From Candidatus Acetothermia bacterium (lineage in GTDB: Bacteria > Bipolaricaulota > Bipolaricaulia > RBG-16-55-9): a DNA stretch of 64,000 nucleotides. Position 1 is the first letter of the stretch; the number at the start of each line of letters is the position of its first letter. The DNA lies in NCBI GenBank assembly GCA_016201405.1, contig JACQCZ010000014.1, positions 232,631 to 296,630 of the forward strand. The letters run 5' to 3'. Below are positions 34,072 through 43,016 of this stretch, piece by piece. Made by a program: the position numbers and the translations under genes. Under the pieces are notes generated by a model. That model worked only from the letters and a program-made list of their open reading frames with translations. It did not search any database and was not told the DNA's origin.

Positions 34072-34854
34072 ATGTCAGATTTGGTACTGTTCGAGAAGAA
34101 GGGCAAAGTTGCAATCATCAAGCTTAACAAAGCCCCAGTCAACAGCTACAACCACGATTTCTTTATGGAGTTTGGCCGCGCCATTGATCAGGTCCGCTTT
34201 GACGATGGAGTCGGAGTGGCCATCGTGACCAGCGCTCTCGATAGTTTCTTCTCTGCCGGAGCGGACATCCGCATGCTCAAAGAGAGCACGCCAGACTTCA
34301 AAGCGATGTTCTGTCTCAATTGCCAGGAGACGCTAAGCAAGATGGAGAGCACACCCAAACTCTTCATTGCTGCGCTCAATGGAACGACAGTGGGTGGAGG
34401 CATGGAGATAGCGCTGGCCACGGACTTGCGCTTTGTCGCCGATGGCGAGAAGGTCAAGCTGGGCTTGCCAGAGGTAACGCTGGGTGTATTGCCAGGAACA
34501 GGCGGCACACAGCGCCTGCCACGCTTAGTGGGAAAATCGAGAGCGCTCGATCTGATGATCACAGGTCGTCTTCTTACTCCACAAGAGGCGCTTCAGATTG
34601 GCCTCGTTGATCGCGTCTTCCCTGCTGCTCAATTTATGGAGAAGACGATGGAGTATGCCAACAACGTGGCTAATGGACCGAGCCGTGCCGTCTCGCTCAT
34701 CAAGCGCGCCGTTCAGCAGGGGACTGAGATGACGCTGGATGCCGGACTCGCTTTGGAGCGCGAGCTGCAGAACCGCCTCTTCGTCACAAGCGATGCCAAA
34801 GAGGGATTGTCAGCCTTCACCGAAAAGCGCAAGCCACAATTCTCGGGGAAATAA
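34072..34854 (+). CDS. Enoyl-CoA hydratase
   Basis: A 260-residue crotonase with a classical core. The oxyanion hole lies in FSAGADIRML (about 62-71) and GTTVGGGMEIALATDL (about 104-119), and the second catalytic Glu in LGLPEVTLGVLPGTGGTQRLPRLVG. Both catalytic Glu residues are present. It hydrates trans-2-enoyl-CoA in beta-oxidation. It has a good AGGAGG site and lies 39 bases after the aldehyde dehydrogenase. Unlike the crotonase at 6158-6928 it keeps the canonical PGTGGTQRLPR segment, so the two likely have different substrates. Confidence 0.93.
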   Translation: MSDLVLFEKKGKVAIIKLNKAPVNSYNHDFFMEFGRAIDQVRFDDGVGVAIVTSALDSFFSAGADIRMLKESTPDFKAMFCLNCQETLSKMESTPKLFIAALNGTTVGGGMEIALATDLRFVADGEKVKLGLPEVTLGVLPGTGGTQRLPRLVGKSRALDLMITGRLLTPQEALQIGLVDRVFPAAQFMEKTMEYANNVANGPSRAVSLIKRAVQQGTEMTLDAGLALERELQNRLFVTSDAKEGLSAFTEKRKPQFSGK

Positions 34855-34860
34855 GAGCTG

Positions 34861-35325
34861 ATGGCACGAACACGAAAAGAGCGGTTGACCTCCGGGCTCA
34901 AAGTCGTGCGGGATCAGCTTTTGGATTCACTGCAGGGCTGCCAGGCAGAAGAGTTCGAGTGGAAGCCCCGGCCTGATATGAAGTCTGTCAAAGAGATGAT
35001 CCGGGAGTGCGGGGCTGTCGAAAAAGTCTTGGTCAATTATGCCCGCAGCGGAGAGCAGCTTGACTTTCAGAAAGCCGTCCAGTGGACGGGTGAAGATCTG
35101 CCATCAACTCTTTCGGACCTGGAAGTGATCCGCAGAGATACGATCCAATATATCAACGTGCTCAAGGACGCTGATTTCGAGCAGACACGCAAGAATCGGC
35201 GGGGCGAAGAGACAGAGATCGAAGAGTTTCTTCGCTCGATCTACACACACGAGTATTATCACGTCGGGCAGATTATCTATAACCGCTGGCTGCTTGGGTA
35301 TAATCCGTACAAGAAGCAGCAATAA
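34861..35325 (+). CDS. DinB/YfiT-like four-helix bundle protein
   Basis: A 154-residue helical protein of the DinB_2/DfsB metal-binding superfamily (unrelated to the polymerase dinB). Two His ligands survive in THEYYHVGQI (about 137-146). The first His ligand, normally in a LxHLxxxE helix, is replaced in this protein by IRECGAVEKV with a Cys. Related proteins act as metal-dependent thiol transferases, for example with bacillithiol or mycothiol. It lies 6 bases after the enoyl-CoA hydratase gene and before the cyclophilin gene, so it is in the same operon. Confidence 0.65.
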   Translation: MARTRKERLTSGLKVVRDQLLDSLQGCQAEEFEWKPRPDMKSVKEMIRECGAVEKVLVNYARSGEQLDFQKAVQWTGEDLPSTLSDLEVIRRDTIQYINVLKDADFEQTRKNRRGEETEIEEFLRSIYTHEYYHVGQIIYNRWLLGYNPYKKQQ

Positions 35326-35358
35326 TCAAACATAGGGGTATTAGAGAGGGGAGAAAGC

Positions 35359-36039
35359 ATGAATACAAAGACATTATTGATCGGGCTTCTGGTCCTGGCA
35401 GTGATTGTCGCCGGTTTTCTATTTATGCAAAACGGAGGCAATAAACCTGCCTCTACCAAACAGCCCGCGACGAGCACCCAGACCAATACTGCGCCACCAA
35501 CCACAGCTACAAGCACCAAAGGAGGCTGCAAGTCGACACCCGACACGGCAACCCAAATGAAAAATCCAATTGCTTGCGTAGAGACGAACATGGGAACCTT
35601 TGAGTTTGTGCTCTATCTCGACAAAGCCCCCATCTCGGCCAAGAACTTTATTGATTTGGCAGAGAAGGGCTTTTATGACGGGCTCATCTTCCACCGCATC
35701 ATTGATGGATTCGTCATTCAGGGTGGAGATCCGCAAGGGACTGGAGAAGGCGGACCTGGCTACACAATCAAGGGCGAATTCATTCCCGAGCTGAAGCACG
35801 ATTCCGCTGGAATTGTCGCCATGGCTCGTGCTGAGGACCCAGACTCTGCTGGCAGCCAATTCTATGTGACTCTTGCCCCTTTGCCGCGTCTGGATGGCAA
35901 GTATGCGGTCTTCGGCAAAGTCTTTGAGGGTCTTGATGTCGTGATGGCTATTGGCAAAGTGAAGACAGGGCCCGGAGACAAACCCATTGACAAAGTCTTT
36001 ATGAAGAAAGTGACAATCATCCATCCAAAGCCGCAGTAA
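35359..36039 (+). CDS. Membrane-anchored cyclophilin-type peptidyl-prolyl isomerase
   Basis: A 226-residue protein with an N-terminal hydrophobic anchor (about 5-23), a Thr/Pro/Ser-rich linker (about 30-60) and a cyclophilin domain from about 70. Active-site residues occur in FHRIIDGFVIQGGDPQGTG (Arg near 117), and SAGSQFYVTLAPLPRLDGKYAVFGKV. The Trp that binds cyclosporin A in human cyclophilin is absent, as in many bacterial forms. It speeds proline isomerisation of proteins outside the cytoplasm. It lies 33 bases after the DinB-like gene, with a GGGGAG ribosome-binding site. Confidence 0.92.
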   Translation: MNTKTLLIGLLVLAVIVAGFLFMQNGGNKPASTKQPATSTQTNTAPPTTATSTKGGCKSTPDTATQMKNPIACVETNMGTFEFVLYLDKAPISAKNFIDLAEKGFYDGLIFHRIIDGFVIQGGDPQGTGEGGPGYTIKGEFIPELKHDSAGIVAMARAEDPDSAGSQFYVTLAPLPRLDGKYAVFGKVFEGLDVVMAIGKVKTGPGDKPIDKVFMKKVTIIHPKPQ

Positions 36040-36045
36040 GAGCAG

Positions 36046-36369
36046 ATGATCACCTTCGATGATTTTATGAAGCTGGACATCCGCATCGGGCGCATCGAGA
36101 GCGCCGAGCGGGTGGAAGGCACTGACAAGCTGATGAAGCTCACAGTCAATCTCGGCAGTGAGAGTCGTCAGCTTGTGGCGGGCATTGCTGAGTCGTATAC
36201 ACCGGACAGCATTATCGGAAAGATCATTCCAGTTCTGGCCAACCTGGAGCCCCGCGTGATTCGCGGCGTCGAGAGCCAGGGCATGATTCTCTGTCCATCC
36301 AATGATCTCGGGAAGCCCGTTTTGCTCCATCCAGAGCGCGAAGTGCCGTTGGGTGCAAAAGTAAAGTAA
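36046..36369 (+). CDS. Stand-alone tRNA-binding (MetRS C-terminal/CsaA-like) domain
   Basis: A 107-residue OB-fold protein matching the tRNA-binding domain at the C-terminus of methionyl-tRNA synthetase and the Trbp111/CsaA family: MKLDIRIGRIESAERVEGTDKLMKL at 8-32, VAGIAESY, and VIRGVESQGMILC (about 71-83). It is dimeric in relatives and binds tRNA structure non-specifically; some act as MetRS beta subunits or chaperones. It starts 6 bases after the cyclophilin stop codon. No metG gene is visible here, so its partner is unknown. It is convergent with the Fe-S oxidoreductase, 4 bases apart. Confidence 0.88.
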   Translation: MITFDDFMKLDIRIGRIESAERVEGTDKLMKLTVNLGSESRQLVAGIAESYTPDSIIGKIIPVLANLEPRVIRGVESQGMILCPSNDLGKPVLLHPEREVPLGAKVK

Positions 36370-36373
36370 AAGC

Positions 36374-38386
36374 CTACTCCATCGCATCTGCCACTAATTC
36401 TGCAATGTCTTTGTCTTGCAGCTTCACGTCATTATTCTTTATGCCATCTTCCATCATGATCATGCAAAATGGACAAGCCGTCGCAAGAATATCAGGCTCA
36501 ACTTCAAGAGCCTGTTTCAAGCGCCTGTCATTGACGCGTTTGCCCTGATCCTCTTCCACCCACATTAGGCCGCCGCCCGCGCCGCAGCACATTCCGCGCT
36601 CTCTACTGCGGGTCATCTCCACGCGCTTCACACCAGGAATGGCGTCTATCGCCGCGCGCTGCGGATCATAAATATTGTTATATCTCCCTAAATAACATGA
36701 GTCGTGGTACGTGATCTTCTTCTCAAGCCCTTTGGTCAATCTAAGCTTGCCCTGTTGGATGAGATCGGCAATCAATTCCGAGTGATGAAGCACTTCATAG
36801 TTGCCACCAAAATCAGGGTACTCATTCTTGAAGGTGTTATAGCAGTGAGGACAAGCCGTGAGAATCTTTGTAATCCCATATTTTGAGAAGGTCTGAATAT
36901 TCTTTTCAGCTTGGACCTGAAAGATATATTCATGGCCGATTCGACGCGCTGCGTCCCCCGTGCAGCTCTCCTCATCTCCCAGAATCGCAAATGTGATGCC
37001 AGCCTTTTCCATAATTTTGACAAGACTTCTTGCCACAGTCTGATTGCGAGGCTCAAAGGCCGTGGCGCAGCCCACAAAGAAGATCAGGTCAATCTGCGTA
37101 TGCTCATTCCTCGCGTGAAGGTCGCGCAGAATGGGCACATTGATACCCTTGGTCCATTCGAGCCGCGCATCAGAAGTCATGTTCCAGGGGTTGCCACGCC
37201 CGTCGTAGCCTTTGAAGACCTCAGTAAAGAAGGTAGGGTATTGATCTTTCATCATCACTTCATTGCGGCGCATCTCCAGAATTTTGTCTAGTTGATTGAT
37301 CTGAACGGGACAGGCTGCAACGCAGGCCATGCAGGTGGTGCAGGCCCAAATCTCGTCAGCCTTGACCGCAACGGGCACCACGTCTTCGCTGACCCCAGCG
37401 CTCTTCCCGAAAAGCGGATTCTCTTTGTAGACCTGATCTCTCAATTCTAAAATGATCTCTTTGGGTGATAAAATTTTCCCTGAATGATTGGCGGGGCATT
37501 CGTCCTCGCAGCGGCCACACTCTGTGCAGCTATAGAGATCAAGCATATCTCGCCACGTCAGATCTTTCACAGTCCGCAGCCCGAGGCTCTCTTCGCGCTC
37601 AAAGGCACCTTCAACATCAAGCTTGGTCATCTGGCCTTGAGGCTGCGTCTTGTAAAAAAGAACGTTGGGCAGACTGGTGATGATGTGAAAATGTTTTCCA
37701 AGAGGCAGGAAATTCAAGAAGAGTAGAATTGTGAGGACATGAGTCCACCATGCACCCATGTAAATCCCCGTGATCGCGCTTGGCGAAAATCCGACTTGCT
37801 GGAGTAGCCAGCCCGTTCCAGCACTGGCAAAGTCCCAGCCGCCGCGCAGATTCTCCCCATCCAGCGCGATGTGCGCCCCATCAATCAGCAGATCTGAGAT
37901 CATGAGTGTCAAAATCAGACCCAAAATGAAGACGCCTTCCCAGGAGAGAGTGAGTCTCGACTTCCGCGCGACCAGTCTCTGGTAGAGCCAGTAGATGCAA
38001 CCAAGACTGACCAGCAATGCAAATGCATCTTTCATGACAAAATAAAGATTCCCAACTGGACTGGCTGGGACATCAATTTGCGGGAAAAAGCCTGAGATAA
38101 ACAGACTCAGTGTTCGTATGGCATAGATGAGAAATCCCCAAAATATGAACGCATGCATCAGGCCGGGCAAGAAATCTTTGAAGAGACCTCGTTGTGCCAG
38201 AAAATAGAGGAATGCGTTAGCAAGGCGTTTTGGCCAGTCACGAAATCGGTCATCGGGCTTGGCGCGGAGGAGCGGTCTGAGTCGCTTCTCTATCACATAG
38301 CCAAAGAATCCCAAACCGGCCACAAGCAAGAGAGCGAGCCATACGCGTCCACCAATGCCGATGAGCGAAATATCCGTAGGGTGCAA
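36374..38386 (-). CDS. Membrane-bound heterodisulfide-reductase-type Fe-S oxidoreductase (ETF:menaquinone type)
   Basis: A 670-residue protein. Residues 1-225 hold about six membrane helices of the nitrate-reductase-gamma/cytochrome b type. A two-cluster 4Fe-4S domain follows: CTECGRCEDECP (about 284-295) and CTTCMACVAACP (about 349-360). Two CCG domains are at about 430-530 and 560-650, the second with the motif GMCCGAGGG. This architecture is that of the DUF224 proteins in syntrophic and other anaerobes proposed to move electrons between reduced ETF and menaquinone. It starts at TTG (38386) with GGAG 10 bases upstream. Nearby beta-oxidation genes support the role. Confidence 0.82.
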   Translation of the reverse strand: MHPTDISLIGIGGRVWLALLLVAGLGFFGYVIEKRLRPLLRAKPDDRFRDWPKRLANAFLYFLAQRGLFKDFLPGLMHAFIFWGFLIYAIRTLSLFISGFFPQIDVPASPVGNLYFVMKDAFALLVSLGCIYWLYQRLVARKSRLTLSWEGVFILGLILTLMISDLLIDGAHIALDGENLRGGWDFASAGTGWLLQQVGFSPSAITGIYMGAWWTHVLTILLFLNFLPLGKHFHIITSLPNVLFYKTQPQGQMTKLDVEGAFEREESLGLRTVKDLTWRDMLDLYSCTECGRCEDECPANHSGKILSPKEIILELRDQVYKENPLFGKSAGVSEDVVPVAVKADEIWACTTCMACVAACPVQINQLDKILEMRRNEVMMKDQYPTFFTEVFKGYDGRGNPWNMTSDARLEWTKGINVPILRDLHARNEHTQIDLIFFVGCATAFEPRNQTVARSLVKIMEKAGITFAILGDEESCTGDAARRIGHEYIFQVQAEKNIQTFSKYGITKILTACPHCYNTFKNEYPDFGGNYEVLHHSELIADLIQQGKLRLTKGLEKKITYHDSCYLGRYNNIYDPQRAAIDAIPGVKRVEMTRSRERGMCCGAGGGLMWVEEDQGKRVNDRRLKQALEVEPDILATACPFCMIMMEDGIKNNDVKLQDKDIAELVADAME

Positions 38387-38415
38387 GCGAGTGACACTCC
38401 TCGTTTATTTTAGTT

Positions 38416-38444
38416 AACGGTACTGACGGGTCTTATGTTTGTCA
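38416..38444 (-). promoter_or_regulatory. Promoter of the Fe-S oxidoreductase gene
   Basis: Minus strand TTGACA (38439-38444), 17-base spacer, TACCGT (38416-38421), about 30 bases before the TTG start. Confidence 0.5.
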
Positions 38445-38485
38445 AAATTCCAAAGAGATCTTATACGATGAAACTCCAGTAGCTG

Positions 38486-38515
38486 TTGACACGCCATTTT
38501 TGCAGGGTTTAAGAT
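38486..38515 (+). promoter_or_regulatory. Promoter of the methyltransferase gene at 38538
   Basis: TTGACA (38486-38491), 18-base spacer, TAAGAT (38510-38515). Transcription starting near 38522 would leave about 15 leader bases, containing GAAGG, before the ATG at 38538. Confidence 0.55.
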
Positions 38516-38537
38516 GTAATTGAAGAAGGTGCGCCGA

Positions 38538-39191
38538 ATGCCCCGTACGAAGATCGATTCTTCCCGAATTAAAGGGATCTATGACGAGCTCTCTCCCAGC
38601 TATGATCGCCGAGAGGCTCTTCTAGACCTCTTCTTTATTAAGCGCCATCGCAAGGCCATCTTCTCTCAGGCTCGTGGCAGGGTGCTTGAGGTTGGCGTCG
38701 GCACGGGAAAGAACTTCCGCTACTATTCTCATAAATGTGAAATTACAGGCATTGATCTCTCTCCCGGGATGCTCCAGATTGCAGAGAAGCGCTCCACAAG
38801 GTTGGATCAGGCTATTCATCTTCAAGTGATGGATGCCCATGAGTTGCAATTTGCGGATCGCAGCTTTGATACGGTGACCAGCAGCCTCACGCTCTGCACC
38901 CTCGTCGATCCCATTCTTGCCTTGAGCGAGATGGCGCGTGTCGTGCGCTCCAATGGCACGATTTTGCTTTTAGAGCATGGGCGAAGTCAGCACAGAATGT
39001 TATCGCGCTGGCTCGACTGGCTCGCTCCCCATTATGTCGAGAACTATGGCTGCCATCCCAACCGCAACATACTCTCGCTCGTACAGGCGGCAAATCTGCA
39101 GATTTTGGATGTACGCCGATTCTTGTTCGGAATACTCTATGCCATCGAGTGTAAGCCTCAGCGACGCGCCAAAGCCTTGAGGAGACTTTGA
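38538..39191 (+). CDS. Class I SAM-dependent methyltransferase (UbiE/PmtA-like)
   Basis: About 217 residues from the ATG at 38538, which follows GAAGG by 8 bases; an in-frame TTG at 38520 is less likely. Motif I is VLEVGVGTGKNF (about 51-62), the SAM-ribose acidic residue is in ITGIDLSPGML, and a VMDAHELQF and ILLLEHGRS follow. The pattern is closest to UbiE-like and phosphatidylethanolamine N-methyltransferase (PmtA) enzymes. The substrate is not fixed by the sequence; a lipid or quinone is plausible because the divergent neighbour is a quinone-linked membrane enzyme. Confidence 0.75.
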   Translation: MPRTKIDSSRIKGIYDELSPSYDRREALLDLFFIKRHRKAIFSQARGRVLEVGVGTGKNFRYYSHKCEITGIDLSPGMLQIAEKRSTRLDQAIHLQVMDAHELQFADRSFDTVTSSLTLCTLVDPILALSEMARVVRSNGTILLLEHGRSQHRMLSRWLDWLAPHYVENYGCHPNRNILSLVQAANLQILDVRRFLFGILYAIECKPQRRAKALRRL

Positions 39192-39194
39192 ATC

Positions 39195-41921
39195 TCAAAA
39201 CGCCTTCTGCAAGTCAAAATAGAACTGGGGCTGTTGTGCGCCAATCCCGTATGCAAAGCCGCCGTGCAGCCAACCATCGAGCAAACCAAAACCAATAATC
39301 AGATGCAGCTGAAATTCGATGCCAATTCCCACACGAAGATTCTCAATATTTAGAGCCTTGCCGACCAATCCCATATCGGTAAAGAGGCTTCCCCGTAACT
39401 CATTCAGGAAGACCGGCAGTGTGTGATAACCACAGCACCCCCAGTTGATATTCCAGATCGGAAAGTCGTAGGCCAGGTTTATCGAAATTCGTTGGGATCC
39501 ACGAAGGAGAGTAGGATGACCTCGCAGCGGGCGGTCGCCTTGCAATCCACCGAGAAGAAACTCAGGAATATCGCTCCAGGCAACACTCGAAGAAAGATCG
39601 AGCCATTGGGGTCCAATCGGGCTTTCGAAGGGAATTTTGAGCCGTTCATCCCAATCCGCTGAGATCCTGCGGGCAAGCCCTGCGATCGTCCACGCCAAGC
39701 CTCCTCGGACTGAAAGCGTCGAAATTCGTTGGGAAAGATCGAACTGAGTCTCCTCAGGCAGATGAAGAGCTGCAAAGAGCTCTGTCTGATCCGGGCTGCG
39801 ATAGATTCCAACTTGCAGGAATTTGGAACTGTTCGGATCAGGTGAGAGCGGGAACTCCAATAACGCCGTCTGTATTTGATAACTTGCAGTCCCCTGCAGA
39901 TGCAGCCGCACCCACGGAACGGGCGTCTTGTGGTTGTACCAAAAGTCATAGAAGAGCTCGAATGGGCTGTAGCTTGTCCCCAAGTTTAGCTGATAAGAGA
40001 TCTGTCCAGTCGGCTCTACATTGCTGGTGTATTCGCCCACATTCCAGCGCCCGATGATTGGCACCCAGAACGTCGGGATGATTCCCTGCTCAGCTTGATA
40101 TGCACTGATCGGAGCATTCTCGATCTCTTGATTTTGGTCGGTCGAGAGAGTCTGGCTCTCTCCAGAGCTTGTTCTCCCGATAAGATTTTTTATTGATCCA
40201 AGAGATTTCCACTGATTGGGATCGACTTTGGCCGTCCTCAACCCAAATCCGTCAGCTTCATATCCGACATAGGCAAGTTGACCCCCGTCGGCTGAGACTC
40301 GTGCCTCACGGACTCCTGTAGAAGATGCGACGACTCGTGATACCTCTTGATCAGCAAGTCTCACGGCATAAATTTGGTATCTGCCTTCAAAATCAGAGGT
40401 AATGAATAGAAATCTCCCATCCAGTGAAAAGCTTGGATCGAAGACTTTGGCCTTTGAAATCCCAAGAACCTGAAGCTCTTTTCCACTTCTGGCTATGAGA
40501 TGAATTCTCACACCAGCATCTTTTTCTGAAAGCGTGAGCGCAATCACTTGGCCATCCGCGGAAACTGCGACGGATAAGAGCTGGTCATCCGGTGAAAAAT
40601 CTCGGATGATTATGCGATTGCGCGTTGCCAGATTGAACAGAACAAGATTACTTCTTCCTGCGTGTCCGCTCCGCAGCAGCAGGACGTCTGTTGCGGATGT
40701 AGGCATTGGCACTACTGCCCAGACCCGCTCGCGATCTGTATACTGCCGCTCATTGTGACTGAGCAGATCATAGGAAAAGAGCTCACCATAGAGCTTGCCA
40801 TCCGGCTGCCGTACGGCTTTTGCATAGATGAGGGTTGAAGGATCGAGCCAGTTCGCTGATCTGCAGTCACAGTCCAAAAGCGGTACATCTTTGCCCTGCC
40901 TCAGCAGGATCAGACGCAGTCCTGGGCTCCGTTCAAGCCCACTGGCGTGGTAAAGAAGCAAATCTCCGCTAGGGGACCAGCGAGGCTCATCCGTCTGAAT
41001 AGACTCAAGACTGACCCTTTTGCTGGTTGCACTTGAGTCTGCCATGAATCGCTGATTTTCAGCCATAAATTTTTCTTGAAGGGAGACCTGAAATTGCGAG
41101 TAAATCTCATTCATGGGGTGTTGTGACAATGATTCGAGTGCGCCAACGGTGAGAGATGGAAGTGGAAACGCAACAGAAAACCGGTAAACATCACGAAACG
41201 TCTCTTCACCAAGAGATTGCTCCAGATCGTGAAGAAATTCTTTACTCACGGAGAGGGTCCCCACATCAGAGATCGGCCAATCCCACTTGGTATAAGGGTT
41301 GCTGAGCTGATCGACAGAAGGGAGACGATTTGAGTTGATCAACCCGCTCACGATCATGCTTGTATAGGCATCCGACGTATCTCCCAGCCCCAAAAGACCC
41401 GCAAAATAGAAGTGCGGAGTCAAAGCTCCAGGCAGGATGACATTTCCAAAGAAGATTCTGAGGTCATGCGTGAAATCTTCGGTTCTCGTTTGCAGCAGAA
41501 CTGACCCAACTTCGCGGTAGATCAGATATTCCAAAAGAGACCGATCTGCTCTTCTTTCCAGCAGAGACTCCATTCCAAATGGGTGATCAATTGTGACCAC
41601 AAGCTGTGGAAAGATCCTGGACGACGCAGATGCTTCATCCTGGGTATCGGACAAAAGAAGATAGATTGGCTCTTCCGATGAAAAATCGAGAAGGCTGGTC
41701 CAAAATTGGTGTGCCGATTCAGCAGCAATGGCGGCCTCTTTTGCCAATTCTTCAAACCCTGCAGGAAAAACGACATCAAAGTGCTTCGTCTTAAGGCTTA
41801 GCAGTCCTGGCAAATATAAGTTTGTTCCAGCAGGCTCGGCTGCAACAAGCCTCTGATCCGGAAACACCCCCGTCGCGACCATGATGAGCAGCAAAAAATA
41901 AAGAACTCTCGATATTCGCAT
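39195..41921 (-). CDS. Exported propeller-barrel protein, paralogue with lost zinc motif
   Basis: About 908 residues from the ATG at 41921, giving a clean signal peptide (MRISRVLYFLLLIMVATGVF); a TTG at 41945 overlaps the preceding stop. Residues 40-310 align in layout with the peptidase-MA-like domain of the 7774-10443 protein (LKTKHFDVVF versus MESPHFRVTF), but its zinc motif position reads YREVGS, so catalysis is lost. TolB-like repeats run from about 320 to 600. The C-terminal ~290 residues resemble a surface-antigen/BamA-type barrel (SPFELFYDFWYN, WNINWGCCGY, HGGFAYGIGAQQPQFYFDLQKAF, ending in Phe). It is probably an outer-membrane protein. It follows a barrel-protein gene by about 20 bases. 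Confidence 0.7.
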   Translation of the reverse strand: MRISRVLYFLLLIMVATGVFPDQRLVAAEPAGTNLYLPGLLSLKTKHFDVVFPAGFEELAKEAAIAAESAHQFWTSLLDFSSEEPIYLLLSDTQDEASASSRIFPQLVVTIDHPFGMESLLERRADRSLLEYLIYREVGSVLLQTRTEDFTHDLRIFFGNVILPGALTPHFYFAGLLGLGDTSDAYTSMIVSGLINSNRLPSVDQLSNPYTKWDWPISDVGTLSVSKEFLHDLEQSLGEETFRDVYRFSVAFPLPSLTVGALESLSQHPMNEIYSQFQVSLQEKFMAENQRFMADSSATSKRVSLESIQTDEPRWSPSGDLLLYHASGLERSPGLRLILLRQGKDVPLLDCDCRSANWLDPSTLIYAKAVRQPDGKLYGELFSYDLLSHNERQYTDRERVWAVVPMPTSATDVLLLRSGHAGRSNLVLFNLATRNRIIIRDFSPDDQLLSVAVSADGQVIALTLSEKDAGVRIHLIARSGKELQVLGISKAKVFDPSFSLDGRFLFITSDFEGRYQIYAVRLADQEVSRVVASSTGVREARVSADGGQLAYVGYEADGFGLRTAKVDPNQWKSLGSIKNLIGRTSSGESQTLSTDQNQEIENAPISAYQAEQGIIPTFWVPIIGRWNVGEYTSNVEPTGQISYQLNLGTSYSPFELFYDFWYNHKTPVPWVRLHLQGTASYQIQTALLEFPLSPDPNSSKFLQVGIYRSPDQTELFAALHLPEETQFDLSQRISTLSVRGGLAWTIAGLARRISADWDERLKIPFESPIGPQWLDLSSSVAWSDIPEFLLGGLQGDRPLRGHPTLLRGSQRISINLAYDFPIWNINWGCCGYHTLPVFLNELRGSLFTDMGLVGKALNIENLRVGIGIEFQLHLIIGFGLLDGWLHGGFAYGIGAQQPQFYFDLQKAF

Positions 41922-41941
41922 ATTTCTGATTCCCGGAAAAA

Positions 41942-42991
41942 TCAAGGCAGGAGGCCTGTCTCAATCGTCAGACTTGGATTGCCTTCGCGATTGACGGCCA
42001 GATCAATTCTCATCCGCAAATCCGGGAAGGAGAGCGACGTTCCCCAGCCAAAGAAGATCTGATCGATTTTGTCTTTGACCTCATCATTCAGAATCACTCC
42101 ACCCTCCATAAAGAATGAGATGTCCCCTTGGAGATCGATCGGAATCCAGCCCAATTGCGATCCCAGCAGCCCCGTCAAGTCGATTACAAAGAGGCGCTGA
42201 GAGAAGAGATCAAATGTCCGCTCAAGAGTCGCGAGCATGAAACGATTGCCGGAAAAATTCCTGGGATAGCTCCGCAGACCCAGATTGAGTTGAAGGCCAG
42301 CAAGCCCAGCCGGATTCTCCAGCGATCCGACCCGAAGATTCAGATCGAGATGATCGAGCGAAACTTTTGTTGAACTGGTAAATATCTGAAAGATATGAGT
42401 CGGATCTTTGGCCGATTGACCCAAAAGGAAATTTCCTGTCGTATCCAGGTCAATCCCAGAGATGACCGGCCACTTTATGAGCGCGCTTAGATAGCCATAT
42501 CGGACCTCTGGGCCCGCATCCTCACCCGGGCCTGGCCACAAGTGGCCAGTAAATCCAGTTCCTTGAAAACTGCTGCCCGCAAGAATCTTGTCCAGCAATC
42601 CATCTTCACTGCTGTTATGGAGCCAGCGATAGAATTTGACGAGATCGACCGAAAGGCGTTCCCCATTTTCACCCTGTCTTCCTAAAACCAGGCTCTCTGG
42701 CCAGTCTCCGTAAGAGAACGAGATCATCTGTGAATAATCGAAGCTCGCTCGATATCGAGTTGCTCCGGTCACGGGTCCCCAGGCACCGCCGATGCCGAAC
42801 TCAAGAGTGCTGATGAGCAGGCGAAAGTCGAGACCCAATAAGAGCCCGTCCCGTTCGCTTTGGAAGATCACAGGTCGAATCGATTGCGAGACGTCATCGC
42901 GTTCGATTTGTGCAATTTGAGCGGATGCCGCTTGAGAAAATCCAGATACAAACAATGAAAAAAGAAATGAGATTACGAGAAGGGCTCGCAT
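41942..42991 (-). CDS. Exported outer-membrane beta-barrel-like protein
   Basis: About 349 residues from the ATG at 42991, which yields a signal peptide (MRALLVISFLFSLFVSGFSQAASA) and avoids overlap with the ABC-F gene; the longer frame to 43090 would run into that gene. GGGAG lies 9 bases upstream. The mature chain alternates strands with Asp/Gly turns (GLDFRLLISTLEFGIGGAWG, NLRVGSLENPAGLAGLQLNLGLR, FFMEGGVILND) and looks like a porin or surface-antigen barrel. No family is recognised. It is the upstream partner of the propeller-barrel gene and is likely co-transcribed with it. Confidence 0.6.
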   Translation of the reverse strand: MRALLVISFLFSLFVSGFSQAASAQIAQIERDDVSQSIRPVIFQSERDGLLLGLDFRLLISTLEFGIGGAWGPVTGATRYRASFDYSQMISFSYGDWPESLVLGRQGENGERLSVDLVKFYRWLHNSSEDGLLDKILAGSSFQGTGFTGHLWPGPGEDAGPEVRYGYLSALIKWPVISGIDLDTTGNFLLGQSAKDPTHIFQIFTSSTKVSLDHLDLNLRVGSLENPAGLAGLQLNLGLRSYPRNFSGNRFMLATLERTFDLFSQRLFVIDLTGLLGSQLGWIPIDLQGDISFFMEGGVILNDEVKDKIDQIFFGWGTSLSFPDLRMRIDLAVNREGNPSLTIETGLLP

Positions 42992-43016
42992 CTCCTTTTG
43001 CTCCCATCTTCTATAT

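Noticed and set aside
34861-35325. Naming this gene dinB
   Set aside because: It belongs to the DinB/YfiT metal-binding bundle family, which is unrelated to DNA polymerase IV at 16672-17799.
35419-36387. 322-residue minus-strand frame opposite the cyclophilin and tRNA-binding genes
   Set aside because: Long only by chance; both genes on the other strand have complete family motifs.
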